64,000 nucleotides of DNA from Acetobacter sicerae. GTDB lineage: Bacteria; Pseudomonadota; Alphaproteobacteria; Acetobacterales; Acetobacteraceae. The translations under genes and the position numbers were made by a program. Position 1 is the stretch's first letter; each line of letters begins with the position of its first letter. Shown here in pieces: positions 57,520-64,000 of this stretch. Where the stretch lies: NCBI RefSeq assembly GCF_011516765.1, contig NZ_JAAABN010000004.1:1-64000 (forward strand), written 5' to 3'. The notes under the pieces are model-generated. The model was not told where the DNA came from, ran no database searches, and was given only the letters and a program-made list of their open reading frames with translations.

Positions 57520-58304
57520 GCAGCAACCGCCTTCACCTGGCGTCCTCGCAGACGATGCAGGATCTCCGTACGCAGGTGGAAAAACCGCTCACTGTCTCGC
57601 ACGGTTTCGTTTCTCTCCGCACCTATCAGGGAAGTCACATCGATATCCGCGATAACATGAGCCGGACGAGATCCGAATACGATGATCCGATCAGCAAGGA
57701 AAACGGCTTCCTCAACATCATGCGTAACGAAGATCGTGGTCTTTCCAGAATTTTTCTGAATTTTCCGGAGTTCGAACTGAAGATCCTCGCGCAGATTGGC
57801 GTCCAGTGCACCGAAAGGTTCATCCATCAGCAGCACATCCGGATCGGCGGCAAGGGTTCGGGCGATGGCGACACGTTGACGCATCCCGCCAGAAATGCGC
57901 GAAGGATAACTTGTGGCGAAGTCGCCAAGCCCGACCAGTTTCAGGAAATGTTCCGCACGGTCCTTTTTCTGGCCGAATGAAAGGTCTTTGCGGAAACGCA
58001 TGCCGAATTCAATATTCTTGCGGACAGTCAGCCATGGAAAAGAAGAATAGGACTGAAACACCATGCCACGCCGGATATCCGGCTCACCTACAGGCCTTCC
58101 CTGAAGCAGAATCTCCCCGGAAGTCGGCGTATCAAGACCACCGATCATCCGCATGAGCGTGGTCTTTCCGCATCCGGAGGGACCGAGAAAGACCGTGAAC
58201 TGACCTGCAGGAATGGAAAGATTGAATGGTTCCTGCACAACCGGAACGTCTCCGAAGAATTTCGTGACATTTCGGAACTGGAGATAGGGAGAAATCTGTT
58301 CCAT
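57516..58304 (-). CDS. ABC importer ATPase (nitrate/sulfonate/taurine type)
   Basis: The 262-residue ATPase has Walker A G-P-S-G-C-G-K-T, the signature S-G-G-M-R-Q-R and Walker B L-L-M-D-E-P-F-G-A-L-D. The last is the pattern of the NitT/TauT/SsuB importer family. The start at 58304 follows the permease stop by two bases; the frame is open to 58349, which would overlap the permease. It provides energy for the importer that begins the cluster. Confidence 0.9.
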   Translation of the reverse strand: MEQISPYLQFRNVTKFFGDVPVVQEPFNLSIPAGQFTVFLGPSGCGKTTLMRMIGGLDTPTSGEILLQGRPVGEPDIRRGMVFQSYSSFPWLTVRKNIEFGMRFRKDLSFGQKKDRAEHFLKLVGLGDFATSYPSRISGGMRQRVAIARTLAADPDVLLMDEPFGALDANLREDLQFELRKIQKNSGKTTIFVTHDVEEAVFLADRIIVFGSRPAHVIADIDVTSLIGAERNETVRDSERFFHLRTEILHRLRGRQVKAVAA

Positions 58305-58306
58305 GT

Positions 58307-59119
58307 TCACTGATACCTGAAGAGCTTGCGGTGCAGCAGGCGCAGACATTGGTCGGTCACAAGACCGATCAGGCCGATCATGATGACACCAGCCATGACC
58401 TGATCGGTCTTCATGAAGCGTCGCGCCGTCCAGATGACGAAGCCAAGACCACTATCGGAAGCAACGATTTCCGCGATGATGACATAGGTCCAGCACCAGC
58501 CAAGACTTATACGCATGCTGTCCATGAGCTGGGGCAGCATGGCCGGAAGCGCCACAGGTAGAAGCGTCTCCCTTGGCCGGGCGCCCAGTGTGTAAGCCGT
58601 TTCGAAATATTCGTTGGGAATACGCTTCATGTCAGCAGCGATCATGAGAACGAGCTGGAAGAATGTGCCAAGCCACAGCAAAAAGATCTTGGTTGACTCC
58701 CCTACCCCGAACCAGATGATCGCGAGCGGCACAAGCGCCGGCACCGGAAGATAACGGATAAAGTCGATCATTGGCTCCAATGTCGCGCCGATGATGCGAT
58801 ATCCGCTCATCAGGATACCCAGCGGCACGGCCAGCAAAGCCGAAAGAAGAAAGGCCAGCCACACACGTCTGACGGACACCACCGTATTGGGCAGCATCGA
58901 GCCATCCGTGCACATCCGGATGAAAGTCTGCGCGACCTTGAGCGGCGTAGGCAGGAAGACGGGCGCCACCACATGCAGCGACACCAGTAACTGCCAGCCT
59001 CCGAGAAAAGCCGCTGCCCCAGTCACTGCAGCCAACAGTGTGGCGCTCTGTGGAATTGATGCCCGAAAACGAAACAGGCCGCCGGAGCCCTTCCGGGAAG
59101 AAGAAGCCACTGCCGTCAT
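58307..59119 (-). CDS. ABC importer permease (nitrate/sulfonate/taurine type)
   Basis: The 270-residue inner-membrane protein has about six hydrophobic helices and the coupling-loop pattern E-x-x-x-x-x-x-x-x-x-G near the C-terminal half (E-T-A-Y-T-L-G-A-R-P and A-L-P-A-M-L-P). This is the SsuC/TauC-like permease family. It would form the channel as a homodimer. Its start overlaps the stop of the substrate-binding protein gene by four bases. Confidence 0.9.
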   Translation of the reverse strand: MTAVASSSRKGSGGLFRFRASIPQSATLLAAVTGAAAFLGGWQLLVSLHVVAPVFLPTPLKVAQTFIRMCTDGSMLPNTVVSVRRVWLAFLLSALLAVPLGILMSGYRIIGATLEPMIDFIRYLPVPALVPLAIIWFGVGESTKIFLLWLGTFFQLVLMIAADMKRIPNEYFETAYTLGARPRETLLPVALPAMLPQLMDSMRISLGWCWTYVIIAEIVASDSGLGFVIWTARRFMKTDQVMAGVIMIGLIGLVTDQCLRLLHRKLFRYQ

Positions 59120-60102
59120 GGAGAAGAAATCTCGGCAATCAGGCTGCTATCGATAGAATGCGCTGGATCGAGACGAACAGAGGCAGCTCCATTTTCGATG
59201 TTCAGCCCCATGAGAGTGACGAAAATCTCGTTAATCTTTCCCGGCTTTTCAGGCGTGCCCATATAAGCCTTTGACTGAGCCAGATCTGTATATTCAAGGC
59301 TTCCCACGACGCTTTTCTTGAAGTCATCAGGTGAAAGATCAAAGTGAGGCGCTGCGATCTTCGCAAAATCTTCCGGATTGGATTTGTAATAGGCCACAGC
59401 CTTGTACAAAGCCGTCAGGAAACGCTTGTATTTGTCGGGATTGGCCTTCAGATCGTCATTGCGGGCCACAAGAACATCCACGATGTAATCAGGATAATCA
59501 GCCGACGACACCAGTTCCTTTGGATGACGGTCTGCTGAAATGCCCAGTATCTGCTGCAGGAAAGGCTGATAGGTCACGACCGCCGCAATGCTCGGGTCCG
59601 CAAATACCGCCACACTGTCGGAAGTCAGGATTTCCTTCATCTTGAGATCGGCCAGAGTCATGCCGTGCTTGTGCAGTTCCATCTGCAGGAGAAGACGACC
59701 CGGAATATTGCTTTCCGAGGCAACAGTCTTGCCCTTGAGGTCACTGACGTTATGGATGGAGCCGTCAACAATCACCCCATCCCCACCAAGACTGCGGTCA
59801 ATTGAACCGATGACGATACCCGGCGTGTTCTCGTCACGCGGCCGCCCCTGATATTCATTGAGGGCGCGCATCTCCATCTCGATGGAGCCATGCGCCATGG
59901 CGGCCATGACATCGGAGCGTTCGTCGGAGAATTTCAGATCGACGGAAAGATGGGCATCCTTGAAATATCCCAGATCCTGAGCGACCAGAACCGGAGCAAA
60001 ACCTGTCCAGACAGGCGCCATGATTCGAATTGTATCGTCAGCATGCGCTGCTGTCGCACAGCCAAGACCGAGAACAACCGCAAGCACTTTGAGTGACTTC
60101 AT
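59116..60102 (-). CDS. ABC importer substrate-binding protein (NMT1/SsuA-like)
   Basis: The 328-residue periplasmic protein has a signal peptide (V-L-A-V-V-L-G-L-G-C-A-T-A-A-H-A) and the NMT1/SsuA-like two-lobe fold, with V-A-S-E-S-N-I-P-G and a typical hinge. Family members bind taurine, sulfonates, nitrate, pyrimidine precursors and other nitrogen compounds. Here the downstream ureohydrolases suggest a guanidino ligand, which is inference. The ATG at 60102 has GGGG six bases upstream; the frame is open to 60117. It is the first gene of the operon and lies downstream of a candidate promoter. Confidence 0.88.
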   Translation of the reverse strand: MKSLKVLAVVLGLGCATAAHADDTIRIMAPVWTGFAPVLVAQDLGYFKDAHLSVDLKFSDERSDVMAAMAHGSIEMEMRALNEYQGRPRDENTPGIVIGSIDRSLGGDGVIVDGSIHNVSDLKGKTVASESNIPGRLLLQMELHKHGMTLADLKMKEILTSDSVAVFADPSIAAVVTYQPFLQQILGISADRHPKELVSSADYPDYIVDVLVARNDDLKANPDKYKRFLTALYKAVAYYKSNPEDFAKIAAPHFDLSPDDFKKSVVGSLEYTDLAQSKAYMGTPEKPGKINEIFVTLMGLNIENGAASVRLDPAHSIDSSLIAEISSP

Positions 60103-60164
60103 CACGCACCCCATCATATCGTTACCGAAACAGGTTAGAGGCGTGATGTCTTTATGGGTATCAA

Positions 60165-60182
60165 AATGTTCAGAACATTATA
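60165..60182 (-). promoter_or_regulatory. -10 box overlapping a perfect palindrome
   Basis: On the minus strand TATAAT (60182 to 60177) is followed directly by the palindrome AATGTTC-A-GAACATT (60165-60179), sharing three bases. A protein bound here would cover the -10 and start region, so I infer an operator for repression. The -35 is weak (about GTGAAT). The leader would be about 70 bases. The regulator may be the LysR protein of the operon or another factor. Confidence 0.55.
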
Positions 60183-60427
60183 TCGATAAATCTGGATGTA
60201 TTCACATCGACATGGCGAAGCGTTCCGGTTGGATGGCCGTCTCTCCTCAACTGATACACTTGATTGATTCTCACACGCCTTTGGACCAACGCCCATAGCG
60301 CAATCGCCTCCCTATCCAATCAACAGGAAAGCAGGCTTCAGTATCTGCTATTTAACTTGGGAAAGCTTTGCGGCAGGCATCGACTGCGCGGCACGATGAA
60401 CTGCTCTCTCATGGATTTTGCCAGAGA

Positions 60428-60470
60428 GAAGAAAATTCCCACCATAATTTCCGGGCTGGGAATTTTCTTC
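60428..60470. repeat. perfect 14-bp inverted repeat upstream of carA
   Basis: GAAGAAAATTCCCA pairs perfectly with its complement around a 15-base loop. It ends 52 bases before the carA start. It has no T-run after it. It could be an mRNA structure in the carA leader, an attenuator, or a bidirectional terminator. Confidence 0.7.
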
Positions 60471-60522
60471 CCACCGCCGTTTCAGACTGCTAGAAGACCT
60501 CTCGGTAGGGAGTAAGCAAGCC

Positions 60523-61935
60523 ATGTCTCTGTCTGTCGAAGCCATCATTGAACGGATCGGCGGTCCTGAAAAGATCGCGGCGCTGACCGGCGTCGGCACT
60601 GAAGCCGTACGCAAGTGGCGTCAGGCGCGGGCGATTCCCCCGAAGCACTGGCCTGTTGTGGCCCGGGCTGCCGGCATTTCGCTTGATGAGCTTCAGCCAG
60701 AATCCACTCCCTCTTTTCCCGAGTCCCCTAACCGGAAACCGACCATGTCTGAACAGCGTGCAAGCTCCGCCACTGATGTTCCGGAGGGAGCGACAGCCGC
60801 CCTCGTCCTCGCCGATGGCACGGTGTTCTGGGGAATCGGCTTTGGCGCTGCGCCAACCGACGAGGCGATCGGTGAAATCTGCTTCTCCACCGGCATGACC
60901 GGCTATCAGGAAACGCTGACCGATCCTTCCTTTGCCGGACAGATCATCACCTTCACCTTCCCGCACATCGGCAATGTCGGCACCAATGCCGAAGATGACG
61001 AAGCCCTGCGCGTTGCCGCACGTGGCCTTGTCGTGAAGCAGGACCTGACGGAGCCGGCCAACTGGCGCTCGACGGAAAGCCTCGACGCCTGGCTGAAAGA
61101 ACGGAACGTGCCGGGCATCTGCGGCGTGGATACGCGCGCCCTGACCCTTCGCATCCGTGACGGCGGTCCCCAGACTGCCGTTCTCGTGGCTGTCAGCAAT
61201 GGCCAGATCGACCTTGACGCCGCCAGGGCGAAAGCCGTCGCATGGCCGGGTCTGGAAGGCATGGACCTCGCCAAGACCGTGACATGCGAGAAGCCCTACA
61301 CATGGTCGGAAGGCGTGTGGAACTGGCCGTCCGGCACCACACCGCTGCCCACCAAGCGTCGCAAGGTTGTCGCGGTCGATTACGGTGCGAAGCGGAACAT
61401 TCTCCGCTGCCTGACCACCGCGGGCTGTGATGTCACGGTCGTTCCGGCAACGACGTCCGCCGAGGAAATTCTGGCGCTCAAGCCGGAAGGCGTCTTCCTC
61501 TCCAATGGCCCCGGCGATCCGGCAGCCACGGCTCCCTACGCCGTCCCCGCCATTCGCGGCGTTCTGGATGCGGGCATTCCCGTGTTCGGCATCTGCCTCG
61601 GCCACCAGCTTCTCGCACAGGCGCTGGGAGCCAAGACCTACAAGCTGGCGCAGGGTCATCGCGGCGCGAACCAGCCCGTGAAGGATATCGAGACCGGAAA
61701 GGTCGAGATCACCAGCCAGAACCATGGTTTCGCCGTCGATGAGAAGTCGCTGCCGAACGATGTGAAGGTCACGCACATCAGCCTGTTCGACAAGTCGAAC
61801 GAAGGCATCGCCTCGACCACGCTTCCGGCCTTTTCCGTGCAGTATCATCCGGAAGCCAGCCCCGGTCCGTCCGACAGCTTCTATCTGTTCGAACGGTTTG
61901 TGGCGCTGATCGACTCACACGGAAAGGCCGCCTGA
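60523..61935 (+). CDS. carA: carbamoyl-phosphate synthase small subunit with N-terminal helix-turn-helix
   Basis: The 470-residue glutaminase subunit supplies ammonia for carbamoyl phosphate, used for arginine and pyrimidines. Residues 1-57 form a Cro/YdaS-like helix-turn-helix (I-G-G-P-E-K-I-A-A-L-T-G-V and V-R-K-W-R-Q-A-R), followed by a linker and then the CarA body from about residue 75. The class I amidotransferase Cys358 is in G-I-C-L-G-H-Q, with the H and E of Y-H-P-E-A-S late on. A ribosome binding site (TAGGGAG) precedes the first ATG; the inner ATG at 60745 has none, so the fused form seems real. I recall a small domain of this kind in other alphaproteobacterial CarA proteins. Confidence 0.93.
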   Translation: MSLSVEAIIERIGGPEKIAALTGVGTEAVRKWRQARAIPPKHWPVVARAAGISLDELQPESTPSFPESPNRKPTMSEQRASSATDVPEGATAALVLADGTVFWGIGFGAAPTDEAIGEICFSTGMTGYQETLTDPSFAGQIITFTFPHIGNVGTNAEDDEALRVAARGLVVKQDLTEPANWRSTESLDAWLKERNVPGICGVDTRALTLRIRDGGPQTAVLVAVSNGQIDLDAARAKAVAWPGLEGMDLAKTVTCEKPYTWSEGVWNWPSGTTPLPTKRRKVVAVDYGAKRNILRCLTTAGCDVTVVPATTSAEEILALKPEGVFLSNGPGDPAATAPYAVPAIRGVLDAGIPVFGICLGHQLLAQALGAKTYKLAQGHRGANQPVKDIETGKVEITSQNHGFAVDEKSLPNDVKVTHISLFDKSNEGIASTTLPAFSVQYHPEASPGPSDSFYLFERFVALIDSHGKAA

Positions 61936-61945
61936 GCCTTCCCGC

Positions 61946-63151
61946 ATGGATCCTGTCCGTAACCCTTACGTCCCCGGAGCGGGCGCGTCTCCTCCCGAAC
62001 TTGCCGGGCGGGAAGACCTGTTCACACAGGCCGGAATCGTGTTGCAGCGTGCGCTTGGTGGAAAAAGCGCACGTAGCTTCATCGCCACCGGTCTGCGGGG
62101 CGTGGGCAAGACCGTCGTTCTGGCGCGTGTCGAACAGCTCGCGAAAAGTGCTGGCTATCTGACCTGCTTTGTCGAAGCAGAGGAAGAAAAACCGCTTGGC
62201 GCGACACTGGCTCCTCACCTGCGCCGGATGATGCTGGAACTGGATCGTCTCGGAGCAGTAACGGAACAGGTCAAACGCGGCCTGCGCGTTCTGAAAAGTT
62301 TCGCCAGCGGCCTGCGTATCCAGTCAGTGCTTGGTTTCAGCATCGAACTGGATGTGGAGCCTGAACACGGGACAGCAGACACGGGCGATCTGACGACCGA
62401 TCTGCCAGACATGATCTCGGCTCTCGGTCATGCCGCGCAGTCCCGTCATACCGGCGTGGCGCTGTTCATCGACGAGATCCAGAACCTGTCCGAGTCCGAT
62501 CTTTCGGCTCTCATCATGGCGATGCACCGTGTCATGCGCGAAGGCCTGCCGATCGTGCTGGTTGGCGCGGGACTGCCGCATCTGGTGTCACTGATCGGTC
62601 AGGCCAAATCCTATGCCGAGCGCCTGTTCGAATTTCCCGTTCTCGGCCCGCTTTCTCCTGCCGAATGTGAAGACGCCCTTCGCACTCCCGCAGAACGGGA
62701 AAGCGTGGACTTCACGCCGGAAGCCGTCGCGGAAGTCGTGCGCATCACGCGTGGCTATCCCTATTTCCTTCAGGAATGGGCCTACCACGCGTGGAACGTG
62801 GCGCATGGCGACCGTATTCTCAAAGGCGATATCCAGGTGGCGACGGAAGTGTCCCTGACGTCGCTGGACGGGGGCTTCTTCCGGATGCGCTACGCCCGTC
62901 TGACCCCCCGCGAACGGGAATACTGTCAGGCCATGGCGGAGCTGGGTGACGGCTCACATCGTTCCGGCGAAATCGCCGAACGCATGGGCTCGCGCACGCA
63001 GGCCGTGGCTCCTGTGCGGGCGACGCTGATCCGCAAGGGCATGGTCTACAGCCCGGCTCATGGCGAAACGGCGTTCACCGTGCCGCTTTTTGAAAACTAT
63101 CTTCACCGTATTCGGACCATGGGCACCGACCCAACCGACTCAGACGACTGA
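61946..63151 (+). CDS. AAA+ ATPase between carA and carB
   Basis: The 401-residue protein has Walker A G-L-R-G-V-G-K-T (residues 49-56), Walker B L-F-I-D-E-I-Q (173-179) and the sensor-like L-V-G-A-G-L-P. The layout is that of Orc1/Cdc6-like or AAA_16-type ATPases. A winged-helix-like C-terminal region follows (L-T-P-R-E-R-E-Y-C, then G-E-I-A-E-R-M-G and L-I-R-K-G-M-V-Y). I recognise no characterised member. It lies 10 bases after carA and 15 before carB on the same strand, so it is probably co-transcribed with them. No signal peptide. Possible roles are regulation of the operon or an unrelated DNA-associated function. The ribosome binding site is weak. Confidence 0.82.
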   Translation: MDPVRNPYVPGAGASPPELAGREDLFTQAGIVLQRALGGKSARSFIATGLRGVGKTVVLARVEQLAKSAGYLTCFVEAEEEKPLGATLAPHLRRMMLELDRLGAVTEQVKRGLRVLKSFASGLRIQSVLGFSIELDVEPEHGTADTGDLTTDLPDMISALGHAAQSRHTGVALFIDEIQNLSESDLSALIMAMHRVMREGLPIVLVGAGLPHLVSLIGQAKSYAERLFEFPVLGPLSPAECEDALRTPAERESVDFTPEAVAEVVRITRGYPYFLQEWAYHAWNVAHGDRILKGDIQVATEVSLTSLDGGFFRMRYARLTPREREYCQAMAELGDGSHRSGEIAERMGSRTQAVAPVRATLIRKGMVYSPAHGETAFTVPLFENYLHRIRTMGTDPTDSDD

Positions 63152-63166
63152 CCAAAAGGACTGATC

Positions 63167-64000
63167 ATGCCCAAACGGACAGATATTCGCTCTATCCTGA
63201 TCATCGGCGCCGGTCCGATTGTTATCGGTCAGGCCTGCGAGTTCGATTACTCCGGCGCGCAGGCGTGCAAGGCGCTGCGTGAGGAAGGCTACCGCGTCAT
63301 CCTGCTGAACTCGAACCCGGCGACGATCATGACCGATCCGGGACTGGCGGATGCGACCTATATCGAGCCGATCACGCCGGAGTTCGTGGAACGGATCATC
63401 CTCAAGGAAAAGCCGGATGCGATCCTGCCGACGATGGGCGGCCAGACGGCGCTGAACGCGGCGATGGCGCTGGATGCGTCGGGTTTCCTCGTGAAGCATG
63501 GCGTTGAGCTGATCGGCGCGAAGGCGGACGTGATCGACCGCGCCGAGGACCGTCAGAAGTTCCGCGAGGCGATGGACGCCATCGGCATCGAAAGTCCGAA
63601 GAGCTTCATTGCGCACACGCTGGCAGAAGCGCGTGACGCGCTGAAGAATGTCGGGCTCCCGGCCATCATCCGTCCGTCCTTCACCATGGGCGGCGCGGGC
63701 GGCGGCATCGCCTACAACAAGGAAGAGTTCGACCAGATCGTCACGGGTGGCCTCGACGCCTCGCCTACGACGGAAGTGCTGGTTGAAGAGTCCGTGCTGG
63801 GCTGGAAAGAGTTCGAGATGGAAGTGGTCCGCGACAAGGCGGACAACTGCATCATCGTCTGTTCCATCGAGAACATCGACCCGATGGGCGTACATACGGG
63901 CGACTCCATCACCGTCGCCCCGGCCCTGACGCTGACCGACAAGGAATATCAGCGGATGCGCGACGCCTCGATCGCCTGTCTGCGGGCGATCGGCGTCGAG
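63167..64000 (+). CDS. carB: carbamoyl-phosphate synthase large subunit, cut by the window end
   Basis: The first 278 codons of the ATP-grasp synthetase, which makes carbamoyl phosphate from bicarbonate, ammonia and two ATP. It begins [18 protein letters not shown] and continues with the family pattern [21 protein letters not shown] and the ATP-grasp region [18 protein letters not shown] lies six bases before the ATG. The rest of the gene, about 800 codons by family length, lies beyond the window. Confidence 0.97.
   Translation, partial: MPKRTDIRSILIIGAGPIVIGQACEFDYSGAQACKALREEGYRVILLNSNPATIMTDPGLADATYIEPITPEFVERIILKEKPDAILPTMGGQTALNAAMALDASGFLVKHGVELIGAKADVIDRAEDRQKFREAMDAIGIESPKSFIAHTLAEARDALKNVGLPAIIRPSFTMGGAGGGIAYNKEEFDQIVTGGLDASPTTEVLVEESVLGWKEFEMEVVRDKADNCIIVCSIENIDPMGVHTGDSITVAPALTLTDKEYQRMRDASIACLRAIGVE

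Larger units (their letters stand above)
60103..60522. other. intergenic region between the guanidino-type operon and carA
   Basis: About 420 bases hold the divergent promoters of the minus-strand operon and carA, with two palindromic elements described separately. No gene or known riboswitch was recognised; I looked for a guanidine riboswitch pattern by eye and saw none. Confidence 0.5.

Noticed and set aside
60118-60300. Guanidine riboswitch ahead of the ureohydrolase operon
   Set aside because: No conserved ykkC-type blocks could be seen on the minus strand; a covariance-model search with a guanidine-I, -II and -III set would decide.

Overview
The window reads as the chromosome of an acetic-acid-bacterium-like alphaproteobacterium (Acetobacteraceae). 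This rests on the moderately GC-rich coding sequence, the order lysC / nitronate monooxygenase / rodZ / ispG / hisS / prfA with divergent ubiG, the order mfd-sdhE / divergent recG, the yqeY-dnaG-rpoD block, and a DUF4167 gene. The genus is inferred from gene content and order; no search was run.

Layout. Positions 1-2420 are accessory: a phage tail-fibre-like protein with three tandem 83-residue repeats, then a decayed IS5-family transposase. Positions 2587-8549 are a haem acquisition locus: hmuQ-hmuT-hmuU-hmuV plus a second hmuQ-type gene on the minus strand, and a divergent TonB-dependent receptor, with a strong Fur-box-like site between them. Positions 8667-24862 hold DNA repair and RNA metabolism genes (mfd, sdhE, recG, uvrB, rne), an EAL-domain protein, a cell-wall amidase and small conserved proteins. 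Positions 25019-33368 are more variable: an OprB-type porin, a very AT-rich gap, a persulfide-dioxygenase-like hydrolase with a TauE/SafE exporter, a DUF4167 protein and a large beta-propeller diguanylate cyclase. Positions 33468-41944 are the prfA-hisS-ispG-rodZ-nmo-lysC run and divergent ubiG. Positions 42066-45103 carry a sugar transporter and a cyclopropane fatty acid synthase. Positions 45510-52116 carry rpsF-rpsR-rplI, a GNAT acetyltransferase, and rpoD, dnaG and yqeY.

Positions 52363-60102 form a tightly packed, apparently single minus-strand operon: an ABC importer of the nitrate/sulfonate/taurine type, two short-chain dehydrogenases, a creatininase-family hydrolase, two different ureohydrolases and a LysR regulator. 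Taken together these suggest uptake and stepwise breakdown of a guanidino compound, possibly a cyclic one, with release of urea. This is the strongest candidate for an undescribed pathway in the window. A TATAAT -10 box overlapping a perfect 7-1-7 palindrome lies upstream of the first gene.

Positions 60523-64000 are the carA-carB region. CarA carries an N-terminal helix-turn-helix-like extension supported by a ribosome binding site, and an AAA+ ATPase gene with a probable winged-helix C-terminus sits between carA and carB (carB is cut by the window end). No tRNA, rRNA, CRISPR array or intact insertion sequence was recognised.
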